NCBI GenBank assembly: GCA_002081555.1
Contig: KV920960.1
Coordinates: 1-22,909, forward strand
Length of the DNA stretch: 22,909 bases
Origin: Protostelium mycophagum
Lineage: Eukaryota; Evosea; Variosea; Protosteliida; Protosteliaceae
Direction of reading: 5' to 3'
Both the position numbers and the translations under genes were made by a program. Below are positions 12,801 to 22,909 of this stretch, piece after piece (positions within the stretch are counted from its first letter, which is position 1; each line of letters begins with the position of its first letter). Below the pieces are notes generated by a model, which was not told where the DNA came from, ran no database searches, and was given only the letters and a program-made list of their open reading frames with translations.

Positions 12801-15800
12801 CCTGGTGGTTTGAGACCTGAAGAGGGGGGTGGGAGGGATGGTGTTGCGGCGGGAGGGGGAAGGGAAGGGGCGGGGGCAGCTGCCACTGGTGCAGGCTTTT
12901 CCTCCTGCTTTGGAGGCTGGTACTGTACAGTTCTGAGGTTCTCTAAAATTGGACCGACAACTAATTTTGAAGCTTGTTTCAGATCTGTTGTCTGCTTCAC
13001 AATTCCATTATATGAGGTGACTCCGGCCATGATGGCTCCCTTCAAGATATCTTCGGTAGCCTGTCATGATATCAGACATCACAACACGACATCGGGCCAG
13101 TCACCTTTCTGACTTCAGAGGATTTATCCTCCAAACATCCGACGAGAGGTTTGACCATCATCGAGAAGTCGCTGCTCTTCTTGAGTGTGGAGATGTGCTT
13201 CACCATCCACAACAAAAGATCCCTCCTTGCCGCTTGAATTTCAATTATGGGTGGGAAACTTGTCAACAGAGGCTCCAGCCCGGTCTCAGTGACGTAGGCA
13301 TCGAGACATTGCGCGGCAGAATCCTTCAAATGTTAATCCACAGGATACGTGCCACTATAGGATTACTCACTCTGACGTTCTTCTTGTTGTCTGTGAAATT
13401 GTTGAGGACAGAGGGGACGATTGTTTTGACATTCTTGTCCATCGGGGGACCCACAGCCACACACAATAATCCTAATAGTTCCATAGCAATAACTGCCAAA
13501 TTCTTGTTGCTGTCTCCAATTCTGGGCTTCAATGCCGCCATCAGTCCTGTCATGTTTCAACCATTTTTTCGAGACGCATTGAATCTTCAAATACTCTTGA
13601 ATTTTCCGAGAAAGTTCACCTCCTAATGACGGCTTGACTCTCTTGTTAGCACGATTAATAATCAATTGTACATCTTCCAGTGCTTCTTTCCTCGTCTTCC
13701 AATCATTGTTGTTTAGATTCTGAATGATCTGGGGCGTAATGCTACCAGAAATATCCTCCCTGGGAAGCCCCTCCCCAGAACTCCCGGAGCCACCGGAACC
13801 CGGAGCACCCACCATCTGCTTCGTAGGAACCGCTGGACCAGATTTGAGCTTCCCAAACTCATCATCCATGGTGTTCAACAGTGCGGGCTTCACATCTGAG
13901 AGGAAATCTCTCAAGGAGCTGCCCACGTATCTTCGTGCCTGTACAAGTAATTTGATGGCTCCTGACTTGACTCCTGGGTTGGTGGACTCGAGGCATTCCT
14001 TCGAGAAATCGATGAGGCCCTTCAGTTGTAGTGTGACAACACCAAAGTCCTCCACGGTCTGAGCCATCCATGCGAGGAGTTCTGTGGTCACTTTGGGATT
14101 CTTGTGTCTGGAGACGTTTGTCTTGTACAGTTGCGAGAAGACAAATTGTGTGGTGTGTCTGATGCACATGTTGGTGAGGGCCTCGAAAGCGTTGGGCTTC
14201 ACTTTCGGCTCCAGCAGTGATTTCTCCAAGATTCCTTCGAGCATCTCCACGACGGCACCTTTGCTGCACTTTTCATCCCCACCGATTCTTCCGTACAAGT
14301 TGGTCATCGATTGTAATACTTGGAAATTGCTTTCCTTCCATCCTGGCTTGTTTTGTAAGATCCTGACTATGATATCGTATGTCTCGGTAGAGGGAGTAAG
14401 GGCGTCCACGGCCGAGGTCAGGTCTGACATGGCTGTATACGATCAGTTGACTCGTTGTAGACGAAGAAAAAGTAGATCACCTTGGAGACGTTCTTTCCAG
14501 CTGGAATTTCCGAGGTTCTTCAGAACATCAGCAGAGAAGATTTCCGCAGCCTTGTCCATTGCATCTTCCATATTGATAATAGGTGCCAGGCTTTCCTCAC
14601 CTACGAAATGTCAGCGAAATGTCAGTGAAATTTCTCGATTAAAGATAAGAGTTTCACCTTTTGTCTTCTTCTTCTCTGTGGCAGCGGCAGGTGCGGCCTT
14701 GCTTGCTTTCGGCGCTGGCTTCTTCTCTGCCGGTGCATCAGACTTTTTGGCGGCGGGAGCTGCCGCCCCCTTCTTATCTCCTGTCGGTGCTTTCTTCTTT
14801 GGTTTCTCTTCCTCCTCATCTACAACCACGTTTACAACGGCTGGAGCGGGGGCAGCGATGGCGGGCATTTCCGGAATGAGCTCTTTGATCTTCTTCATCT
14901 TGATGTTATCGACCTTTGTAAAATAAGGTTGTAGAGGTCTCTCTCCCAGCACCCCAGCAAGGGAAGCAAAAGCGACGGTCGCTGCTTCACGAACCTATCG
15001 TATGTCAGTCGAATTTTCTTGGAAATTTCGTCACCTCTGGTGCGGAATCTTCTAATGTGGTGAGGAAATAATTCGCGAGGAACTTGGTGGCTTTTGTGAT
15101 GGAGTTGCGTTTGGGCATTGTGTTTGTTTTCTTCAGACATTTGTCCATCCACGTTAAAACTTCTTGCCTCACTTTGGGTACCTTGTGGTCCAAAGACCCT
15201 TGTAATTCTGCAAGAATTAATTTCTCGTGACCATCTACAACGGTGTAAAAACTGACCCTCGGTGATGTCCGGGAACAAGAAGCATTGCCCGTACATAGCC
15301 TCCAAGGCCTCGTGGATCGGGTCTGTGACAGATGTTTTCTTCTCTTTGAATTTGTCGAAGAAAACTGGGAGAAGTCCTTTTGCGTGCTGTGAATAATCTT
15401 TGCGAAGACCTTTAGCAAGGCAGCTGAGAGCTGTAGCGGCCTTAGATACCACCACCACGTTAGCGTCATTCAACATCTGAATATGTCAATCAAGGTTTAG
15501 GACTCTTCAGCAGCGTCTTCTTTGAACCTGCCATTACCGCAGACTTGCGGGATTTATTTTGTGGTAAACAAGTGTACAGCTTTCAATTTTACTTTCAAGA
15601 CCGAAATTATATTGGTTGTGCAGAATTTAATTGGTGAAGAGGGTCACCTTCTTGAGGACTTTGGTGAGTTCATAATAATCTCCGTTCTTCAAGCGCGGAG
15701 CAGAGGCCATGGTGATGAGAGCTTCGAGTTGGTCCTTTCTGATGGACCACTTCTTGTCTTCAAAATTTGTGTACCAGTCCTCCTTGATTTTTGAGAGGAT

Positions 15801-16868
15801 TTCTGTTTCTTCTGCCATTGTAAAAGGGTCAATCTCTTCCTCTTCTTTGGCTGTGAAATCTCAGTGAAAAATGAAAGGCAGAATTGGATCTTCGATAAAG
15901 ACGGCCAAAAGCCGGTGTACAATATCTTCTTCAAACATTTATTTCACTTCAGCGTGACTCTGCGCGAAACAAAAATTGAAACAGAAGGTATCCTCACCTT
16001 GAGCTTGCATCGCTTGCTGCATGGCTTGTGCTTGTTGTGAGCGGAGATACCTTGTTGGTGTGAGCTTCGCTTTTCCGACTTGTTCGAATCTCTCTTCCAG
16101 CTCTTTCACTTGTGCGGGTCTCAGCTTGTCCATCTGTGTCTTTAGAGGTGTAGCTGTGACCCATTGATACAGTTCTACGGTCAGATTGAAGGCTTCGTCT
16201 CTGACTCCCTTGTCTGCATGATCAAAGAAGGTGGCTAGGGCACCGATGATGATCTTGTGTGGGAGTGGTTTTATGCCGAAAGCGTGAATGATCTCTCTCA
16301 AAGCCTGAAGACTGGCAACACAAATCTTTGGTGTCTTATGTGTAGCTCCTTTTACAACTGCAGTCTGAAAATGATTAGGCGTGAAGATGAAACACTGTTC
16401 ACTCACAATGACGGGTTCGATACATTCTATCTCTGTGTAGAGCAAGAGTGCCTCTGTGGCCTTGCTCTTAGCGTTCGGCCGTCCTCCTAAACACTTTTCA
16501 ACAAGAAGAGGACAGACGAGAGCAGCATGCCTGAGATCGATCAAAATCAATTTGTCATTATGAACACTCACTTGGGTGCCTCCTTTGTGGCTCTGTCTAT
16601 GAACACGAGAAGTGGTTCCAAACCCTTCTCCTGGGCGACAGCGTTATTATCATTCAAGATGTTCTTCCACAGCGATCCTTTCACTTGATCAGAATTATTC
16701 TGAGCCGGATATCTTCTTACCATATTCTGCGAAACGATGATCTGTTGGTGATTCTACCTCTTTGAATATCTTGTCCAACTCCTCATATGCGGCCAGACGG
16801 ACTTTCCATACTTTATGCACAAGTCGGTCGCTCAAAGGACCAGATACTTCTGGAGTAGAGTCGGCCAT
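9862..16868 (-). CDS. XMAP215/ch-TOG/Dis1 family microtubule polymerase with five TOG domains
   Basis: Binds tubulin and promotes plus-end growth at centrosomes and spindles (human CKAP5; DdCP224 in Dictyostelium). Spliced length is about 1930 residues, close to the family norm. TOG1 1-225, then the conserved TRYLRSQQ; TOG2 258-490; Lys/Ala-rich linker 520-562; TOG3 565-800; TOG4 835-1065; Pro-rich linker; TOG5 1140-1400; C-terminal domain near 1725-1790 (LDIFRKIGQRDNTKAGLYEL). Exons, high to low: 16868-16758, 16726-16572, 16530-16407, 16364-15998, 15850-15648, 15476-15257, 15207-15035, 14994-14658, 14600-14481, 14432-13620, 13546-13371, 13323-13105, 13060-12760, 12709-12336, 12275-12008, 11952-11684, 11638-11258, 11179-10877, 10828-10734, 10691-10554, 10507-9862. 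Phases agree throughout; only the acceptor at 11180 is uncertain. The first intron is just 31 nt. Confidence 0.95.
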
Positions 16869-16915
16869 ATGCTTGTCTGTCCGTCTTTGTTTTTCAAATT
16901 TATCTTTTGAACCCG

Positions 16916-16928
16916 TTTCCCGCCAAAA
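16916..16928. promoter_or_regulatory. E2F-type site upstream of ch-TOG
   Basis: TTTCCCGCCAAAA lies 48 bases upstream of the ch-TOG start codon. It matches the E2F/DP consensus TTTSGCGC-like core in its TTTCCCGCCAAA form. E2F factors drive cell-cycle genes in animals, plants and amoebozoans, which suits a mitotic microtubule polymerase. Function is inferred from sequence and position only. Confidence 0.6.
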
Positions 16929-17160
16929 TATGCTTTGGGATTGTCACTCTACAACGATTCTTGAGATCCCAGAATTAAATTCTGTGAACTCGTTCCGGAT
17001 TTGTTCTGAACAGCCTCGTTGGCTTACTAGATATATCTGATAGTGACGTCAAAATTCTCCTCACCACCACCGACATTGAATGATCGTGCGACGAAAGAGT
17101 GCAGCACAACCAACGAACCGGCGGAAAAATAGAATTGTAAAAGACGTTAGGACAAAAATA

Positions 17161-17174
17161 TTTTCCCGCCAAAA
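17161..17174. promoter_or_regulatory. Second E2F-type site upstream of ch-TOG
   Basis: TTTTCCCGCCAAAA, 293 bases upstream of the ch-TOG start and in the same orientation as the site at 16916. The 13-bp core is identical in both copies. Pairing of identical sites in one upstream interval strengthens the case for real promoter elements. Confidence 0.6.
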
Positions 17175-17347
17175 TTCGTATTGAGCTTATTTGCACGGTT
17201 TTCGCAGTGGGCCATCGGTAGTTAGTGTGTTGTTGTTCATTGCACGTTTTATTCAGCGTCGTAAAAATGATCAATTTTTTATTGGTGAGTTGTTTGCTAC
17301 AACTCTTGTAAATACTGGAGGATTATTCAAAACAGACAGGTGAGATC

Positions 17348-17562
17348 TTATAGCAATAAGTTGTTTATGTTTGACTCTTTGGTTTCCAATGCAATGAGCG
17401 CAGGACGGTTGTACACTTGAGCTTTGTATGCTTGGGACACAAACGGAAAGAAGGATTGGGATTTGCAGGTGACAATCTGTAAATGAGTGGCTACTTTATT
17501 CATTAATGGCATTCCAATCTTTACTTTGGGGTCAAAACATTCAACTACAACAATGGCAATGG
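17348..17562 (-). CDS. Strong terminal exon of the coiled-coil gene or of a separate gene
   Basis: It reads ECFDPKVKIGMPLMNKVATH then LQIVTCKSQSFFPFVSQAYK then AQVYNRPALIALETKESNIN and NLLL before a TAA. Composition is that of a folded, conserved domain, unlike the coiled coil upstream. It enters in phase 1, from TTGTTGTAG (first coding base 17544) or from ATGTAAG (first base 17562). The exon that donates to it was not identified with certainty; donors near 17680 fit the phase. AATAAA follows 65 bases downstream. I do not recognise the family. Confidence 0.6.
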
Positions 17563-19709
17563 CTTACATTCACAATGGCACAGGGTGAACAGAAAATTTA
17601 AATTCATTTTGTCAGATTCTCTTCCAAAAATGTTTCTTTATCGATCATTACGGTTTTCGCTGGTGTGTGAAGGAGAGTAGACCACCAAGATGCGACTTTT
17701 TTTTCACGTCTTTCGGGGACGCGAATTCCTTTCTGAATTTCTCCATGTCTTTAAGATGCCCCTCCTTATTTGCAAACCATGAGCTTCTGAGTTGATAAGT
17801 CTTTCTCATTTTCATTGTGTTTCTTAACGAATACTTTGTATTCCAAAACTTTTAGCAATAAAAATGGGTTTAATAATGACGTTATATACCTCCAATTTCC
17901 TTTTGGTGGGAGGGACTCGCTCTTGGTCAGTGGGGGGGAGGTTACCTCTCTATTTGAATAGTCTTGTTGTATATTACGTGGCATCATATAATCAGATTCT
18001 CCACCACCCGCAGTCCTCAGGTCTCTCGGGCTCGTTATCGGACTGGATTTCCGTCATTCTTCACGGAGCTTTCACTGAATTTTCACCTCGGAGTTTTGCT
18101 CAGATCTACATTGTTGTATTGTGTTGAATTTGGTGGATCCTCCGTGATGTCCTCCTCGAACCTCTTAAAATCATAATTACTTAATGTTTTTAATAAATCG
18201 TTATATGGCTCCACTGGTTGTTCCTCGTCTACAGTCTTGATCTCTACGGTTGTCTACAACCGATCAGATTTTTTCAGTGGGAGATTCCTTTGTAAAAAAC
18301 AAAATTTCATTCAAATCACCGTTGTTGGACCATCTACAATTCCCTCTTCTGAGGTATCTACAACCCTTCCTTGAACTATCCTCTTGGAACGCTCCAATTT
18401 GAACGCGGTTGCTGTTCTCTTCAGGCCATTTTGGCGGCAAGACACTATATACCTTTACGTAAACCCCTCCTTGGAGGGGAGGGAGATGCCGTTGTCATGT
18501 TCTGAGACATGTCTAATCTTTGTGATTGCACCAATTCGTTCATTCTCTGAGCAACATTGTTTCGATTCGTCGTCTTCTGCCTCTCTCTTGCTTCTGCAAG
18601 CAGCTGGAAATTTTTCAGAGATTTCGTGACAGTGACGTCATCAGACGTCACCTGTTTTGTAGCTTCGTGTTCCTTCTGCTCCTTTTTCAATTTCGCTTCT
18701 GTGATGGTCTCTGTGTCGACATCCCCAATCGCGAGTCCTCTTAACTGTAAAGCTAATTCCGCAATTCCCTCCATTTTTTTCAGAAGGTGAGCCACAATGG
18801 CACTCTACAACGCTTCAGTACAAATACTCTCGAGTTGTAGATTGTCAACTTTATTTCTCGATTGCAACAGGATTTACAGCGAGAAATCACCTGGTCTGCA
18901 GCCTGAGCCAATTGAATCTTCTCCTGTTGAATTGCGAAAGATTGTCTGAAGATGCTTTTTTCTTGTTTCTGTAATTTAATTTCAAGCTGTGAGACAGTAC
19001 TTCTGTATAAATCCCTCTCTTCTGTCAGCTGTTCGTTCTTTCTCTTCTCTTCATATAATTCTGTGGTGAGTTCACCGTTTGCCTGTATTTATATAAATCA
19101 ATAACATTTATAACCTGTCAGATCTGCGTGTTCAGCACAAGAATATATTTAAATTTCAAAACTGTTCCAAGTTGAGCCATAATAACATAAAAAAATGACA
19201 TTCATGATGACATGGTTCTACTCACGTTCTCAATATTGGTGAGCTCATTTAAGAGCGTGGTAAGATTGTCTATGTTGTCTTGTGCCTTTAGTTTTTTCTC
19301 TATCTCCAGCTGCTCAATCTGATCTTGATAGCTGTTTTCGATCTGACATTGTGATCAAATGGACACTCACAAATGAGGCGTCACCTCCTCGATTTGTTCT
19401 TCAAGCATCTCATTCTCTTCCGTCAGCTCTTGCATCCTCTGATTGGTCTCTTCTCTTTCAATGACAGATGCCTTCAGTGTGGCGTCGACGTGGGCCTTGA
19501 ATTTCAAAAGATACGCCAATAACTCTCTATGTTTACTTTTATAAGTGAGTGCTTGCTCTCTCAATGACGATATTTCGTCCTCTGCCTGAAGGTCCTCATC
19601 ATCGGTCTGTGCAGAATGAATCATCTGAAATAAATCATCCGTTCACCTCTTCCTCAACTTCCTCATCTTCGCTTGCTTCTTCAGAGTGCTGCTGTGGGGG
19701 TGTCGCCAT
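17348..19709 (-). CDS. Acidic coiled-coil protein, family not recognised
   Basis: The start at 19709 gives an acidic opening (MATPPQQHSEEASEDEEVEE). About 230 residues of heptad-rich coiled coil follow (REETNQRMQELTEENEMLEEQ; IENSYQDQIEQLEIEKKLKA; LTTELYEEKRKNEQLTEERD), then a Ser/Pro and acidic region. Exons, high to low: 19709-19647, 19624-19385, 19342-19226, 19082-18891, 18804-18459, 18411-18320, 18253-18087, 18030-17946, with all phases consistent. The 3' part is unresolved: all frames from 17945 to 17570 have open pieces, and a convincing last exon runs from 17544 (or 17562) to a TAA at 17350-17348. The first intron would be only 22 nt. A structural or cytoskeletal role is likely, but no function can be named. 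Confidence 0.7.
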
Positions 19710-19981
19710 GATCGGTAATTAATTCGGGCAGTGTTCTTGATTTTCCAGTGAAATAACCGAAATTCGCGCTGATGAATACCCTGCGAATTTAATCTTCCCC
19801 GATGATCCCTCCATCTTAATTAAGCACAAAGAGGTCCAGTTTCTCTGAACAAACGACAGTCTGTTTTTCAGTGATAGGCTGTTAACCATATTTCAATGAA
19901 TTCTTTTAGTTTATGAAGCAGTAACATAAATACGGTGAATTGTAGAACATAAGATACCTCACTGTACATATTTTATTTTAC

Positions 19982-20947
19982 TCAAGATGCAAAATTTGCC
20001 AAACAATTGAAGCTACATATCCAAGAGTCTCTCTCCTCTTCACTCTCTACATCTCTTTAACTTCCTCTGGGTGTTTTGAGCCACCTCACCTGTTTTGAAA
20101 CTTACATCTCTGCCTTTCGTTTTCATACTTAGACAGAGGCTGTCAGTGCTTGATTTTTTTGCATATTTCCAAGTTCTACTCGGAAAGATTCGCTCTGGTG
20201 TTTTCGTACTCTAAACGCAGAGTGAGTATGGAATCTCGGTGAAATTTTGATGAAATCTCACATCGTTCTTGTAGATGTATAGTGCATCTGATTTCAAAAC
20301 AGCCCAGCAATTTCGCCATTCCTTTGTAAATATACCAACTCTAACCGATAAATTCGCGCTCCTGATCTGTGTTCTTCATCAATTTTTCAACTGCACAAAG
20401 ACCATCAAAATCAGTCTATTTACAGCTTGGATAACTCATAACCTTCAATCGAAGGTTGTGTCGCAACATAGATGTTTTCATCTCAAACAGAAAGGTTCAT
20501 TTGTGATGTGATTCTCCTTGATGGCAATGGTAAAGAAGTGCTACCCACCACTGCGCGTTTCCCAAAAAGGCTCCGAAAAGCGCTCATGAAATCTAGATAA
20601 CTGCTGTTGGTCAGAAATCGTTTCATGATGATCTGGTACCTGATTACTTCGCCTGGAGTCTCGTGAATCATTCTCAAACCCATGTATTTTCCCCTGCACT
20701 CAGCAAATTCTTCTAAATGTGCATACAGCGTCCATTTCTCGAGAATGTCATCTCCGTCCGTGTCCAATCGCTTGAAGAGCTTCGGAAATCAACAACAAAA
20801 GATATGATTCTCAAACCTCAGCAAATCTCTCAAATTCATCTTTCGTCACTGGCTTTTAAAGATCAGGATCCAGTCGAACTCTTGTGTGTTCTGAAGACTT
20901 ACTGGACGATTGAAAGGAATACCATTGATCATAATGACGTAGGCCAT
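19982..20947 (-). CDS. EF-hand plus PH-domain protein, putative
   Basis: Assembled from several short exons. 20947-20903 gives MAYVIMINGIPFNRP, 20852-20817 gives PVTKDEFERFAE, and 20779 onward gives LFKRLDTDGDDILEKWTLYA then HLEEFAECRGKYMGL. This is one EF-hand, with loop DTDGDDILEKWT; position 12 is Thr where Glu is usual, so calcium affinity may be weak. This frame stays open to a TGA at 20485-20483. Farther on, 20366-20262 encodes an obvious PH-domain N-half (LSVRVGIFTKEWRNCWAVLK then SDALYIYKND). 20210-20106 continues it, and a segment near 20050 reads ESEEERDSWICSF, like the PH C-terminal helix, but in a phase I could not join. AATAAA at 19977-19972 fits an end near 19982. It could be two genes. 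A signalling adaptor role is inferred. Confidence 0.55.
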
Positions 20948-21403
20948 TGTGTGTTTTTGTGTTTCTAGAGGATCAATCGGACGAGAAATGAGGAACGGAG
21001 CGTCTCGGGCGGTTGTCCATGTCACGTCTTCAAAATTGAGCTTGGGGGTTCAGGTCAGAAATTTCGAAAATTTGTTGTGCATAAAAAAGTACAACTTCTT
21101 AACTGACTATTGTGTTATCAGCCTCATATGGCCTGGAAGCCTTTTTATAAGAGTTTTTGTGGCTTTTCAGAAGCAAAAATAGAATGTGCAACAGTTGCAT
21201 ATTGAGATTTTTGGATTTACACTGATGAGGCTTTTTGTACAACTGGAGGTTTAGAGTGCAGAATTTGGAGGAGAGACGACGAGTGGTAACATCGGCAGGG
21301 ATGGGGAGCCCAGTGTGGCAACCGAAGGCATGATGCACGCCCGTGTGGTCGCAAAATAAATAAAGATATATTTTTTCCAATCCCTGGGCTGATCAAAAAT
21401 CTG
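20948..21403. other. Divergent intergenic region between the EF-hand/PH gene and the F-box-like gene
   Basis: 456 bases between divergent start codons, so it probably holds both promoters. The frame of the right-hand gene stays open upstream of its first ATG to beyond 21310, so part may be coding or 5' UTR. No recurring motif, E2F-type site or RNA gene is seen here. Confidence 0.5.
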
Positions 21404-22517
21404 ATGAATGGGAACATAACATCACTGGACATCACGAAAGAGGTACTGAAGACATCCATCTCGTCTTCTTGGTACAAGCACCAAACATTTGGTATTGTCA
21501 GATCTGTTTGTAGACTATGGAGGAAGGTCATTGATGACCTCTTTCCGATCATCCTTGCCGCCGACGGAAGAGAACAACCGAGTATTGAAAACGACGAAGT
21601 AGAAGTAATCACTGTAAGTAGAGCGGCTAGGTAAGTGCAGGACTTTGTCCTATATACTCATTTAGTCTAGATTTCATCTTCGGACGGCATTCTGGAGAAT
21701 GGTGGAGCATGATCGTGCAGAAGCAGTCGTCTTTCTGATCAATTGTTTTAATCGATGCGGATCAGGTGATCACAGCTTCATAAACCTTCGATGATTTTAT
21801 TTAATCGTGTAGATCCTTTCAATTCGACTTTCCATTTTGAGCGATTATTTTACACAATTAGAACAGAGGATAAGAAAGGCTTATGCTTAGAGATCCTCAA
21901 CAGATGCCCGGGTGCGGACCCATCTGTAGAACATCGACGATTATTAGCATGGGCCGTCAACAAAAAATACACAGATGTTTTAGATATATTACTGAGAGAT
22001 ACCAGAGTATTTCCAGATTATAGAGAAGGCCTTGTTGTAACTCCGCTCAACCTCGTGAGTTTTTCGAACATGAAGAAGATTCCTCGAAAACGTCCAAAAA
22101 ATTAAAATTTTCGAGGAGATATTAATTGATTCTTTGACAATGAAAAATAATTTATTTAATTTCTTTTATATTTTTTAGTGGTTACAGTTCCATACCGTGT
22201 ATCTTTGCGGTAACTACCGTATATTTCTCGTTCACACAATATTAAATTTGATTTCAATAAATCAAAGAATATTAAGAAAAATAAAAATATTACAGATTAT
22301 AATGGGTACATCTAGGGCCCGACTCATCCAAGCAAAAGCGCAGGGTAGAAGCTGGTGGACTTCTAATATATACGACGATTATAGACAACACAACGCTGTA
22401 TTTGTAGTTCATAAAGAGAAGGTCTTTGTGCTCAACATGGGAGGTGATGATCGTTTTTTTTCCATGATGGCTCATGAGAGATGGAGTGTTTCAGACGTGA
22501 ACTGTTGCGTTAGTTAA
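21404..22517 (+). CDS. F-box/ankyrin-like protein, putative
   Basis: Exons 21404-21613, 21666-21765, 21813-22054 and 22179-22517 join in consistent phase to 296 residues ending at TAA 22515-22517. The start reads as an F-box-like helix pair whose end, FGIVRSVCRLWRKVIDDLFP, matches the R-x-V-C-x-x-W core of F-boxes. The middle has ankyrin-like helices (DRAEAVVFLINCF; LLAWAVNKKYTDVLDILLRD followed by TRVFPD). Such proteins are usually substrate adaptors of SCF ubiquitin ligases and form large fast-evolving families in amoebae. The last exon is AT-rich and not recognisable; it may belong to another gene. The ATG chosen is the first in frame; upstream extension is possible. Confidence 0.55.
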
Positions 22518-22540
22518 CGTGAGGCCGTCCCGTTGTCATA

Positions 22541-22909
22541 ATGCATAGAGCCACAACAATACAAAAACACCAGAAAATTCTTCTGCAAAGACAAAATCGC
22601 CACTCAATCATCAATGAGATGACTAAATCATCATCCAAAGATGCTCATGTCAATTTAGAAGCGATCCCATCACAACTTGATGAAAACATTGAAGCTGATG
22701 GGATCATCATTTTGAGGAATGATAGAGATCCGGTCGATCACACATCATTCATGGATGCAGCCGCAATTATAAGAAGCAGTCCCTATTTATATTCTGTACG
22801 TAATCTTTATCTTGCAGAAAAGATATTGAATCGAAATCCATTCATAAGGGACGTCGAAAACTCAGGGAAGTGCAAGGAGTTGCAGGACCTTGAAATGTCA
22901 AGATGTAGT
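22541..22909 (+). CDS. Open reading frame running off the window end, not recognised
   Basis: ATG at 22541 opens a frame of 123 codons that reaches the last base without a stop. It starts MHRATTIQKHQKILLQRQ and includes DGIIILRNDRDPVDHTSFMD. Codons are AT-rich, as in the last exon of the gene ending 24 bases upstream, so the two may belong to one transcript or to tandem small genes. Inside it, 22796-22817 is a perfect-looking 22-nt GT-AG segment (GTACGT to TTGCAG). Splicing it would cause an early stop, so it is read through here. No motif identifies a function. Confidence 0.45.
   Translation, partial: MHRATTIQKHQKILLQRQNRHSIINEMTKSSSKDAHVNLEAIPSQLDENIEADGIIILRNDRDPVDHTSFMDAAAIIRSSPYLYSVRNLYLAEKILNRNPFIRDVENSGKCKELQDLEMSRCS

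Larger units (their letters stand above)
16869..17347. other. Intergenic interval between the coiled-coil gene and ch-TOG
   Basis: 479 bases. It holds the two E2F-type sites, a TGACGTCA palindrome (17044-17051), a CTACAACG motif copy (16949-16956), and an inverted pair GAGTTGT/ACAACTC (17287-17305). Minus-strand AATAAA signals at 17283-17278 and 17253-17248 can serve the upstream coiled-coil gene. No protein gene is seen. Confidence 0.6.

Noticed and set aside
13371-13619. Continuous reading of ch-TOG through 13619-13547
   Set aside because: The frame stays open, but joining GGTGAAC donor 13619 to acceptor 13547 restores the TOG4 sequence KPSLGGLMAALKPRIGDSNK, so this is an intron.
14084-14926. 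280-codon plus-strand open frame opposite ch-TOG
   Set aside because: It is antisense to well-supported ch-TOG exons and crosses their introns; its composition mirrors the Lys/Ala linker on the other strand.
17268-17347. Start of a small plus-strand gene (MINFLL then a donor), like an adaptor-complex sigma subunit
   Set aside because: Nothing of that family follows; the next exon would be a few codons, and the DNA beyond is coding on the minus strand.
20949-21182. Plus-strand open frame in the divergent spacer
   Set aside because: No domain character, no splice structure, and it overlaps the region expected to hold two promoters.

Overview
This is nuclear DNA of an intron-rich unicellular eukaryote. 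Genes are compact and closely spaced. Introns are GT-AG, mostly 22 to about 230 nt long. Three ancient eukaryotic proteins are encoded almost in full: poly(A)-binding protein, transcription elongation factor SPT6, and a five-TOG microtubule polymerase of the XMAP215/ch-TOG family. Compact tandem genes, short introns and an F-box/ankyrin-like gene would fit a free-living amoebozoan such as a Planoprotostelium-type protist. That assignment is inference; no sequence comparison was possible.

Layout. Plus strand: PABP, 5' end outside the window, about 1-2978; then SPT6, 3324-9453. Minus strand: ch-TOG, 16868-9862, tail to tail with SPT6; an unrecognised acidic coiled-coil protein, 19709 to about 17348; and an EF-hand plus PH-domain protein, 20947 to about 19982. 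Plus strand again, divergent from the EF-hand/PH gene: an F-box/ankyrin-like gene, 21404-22517, and an unrecognised open frame, 22541 to the window end. The last about 800 bases are visibly more AT-rich than the left half. All models were built by hand from reading frame, splice sites, phase and family resemblance. SPT6 and ch-TOG close with consistent phases at every junction except one ch-TOG acceptor; the coiled-coil and EF-hand/PH genes have unresolved 3' ends.

How the genes relate. PABP (mRNA poly(A) binding), SPT6 (histone chaperone and RNA polymerase II elongation) and ch-TOG (spindle and cytoplasmic microtubule growth) are housekeeping genes with no obvious shared pathway; the block looks like ordinary eukaryotic gene order.

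Most unusual points. (1) A short motif, CGTTGTAGAT or its complement ATCTACAACG, recurs over twenty times in introns and intergenic DNA in both orientations, sometimes as an inverted pair. (2) Four direct tandem duplications of 176, 44, 44 and 266 bp lie in PABP and SPT6 only. All have lengths of 3n+2, and those in PABP break the frame. (3) Near-perfect E2F-type sites lie upstream of ch-TOG and in SPT6 introns. (4) The SPT6 tail is RGG- and WG/GW-rich, like an Argonaute hook. (5) There is a likely 22-nt intron. No tRNA, rRNA, CRISPR array or recognisable transposon was seen, and no new multi-gene system could be supported.
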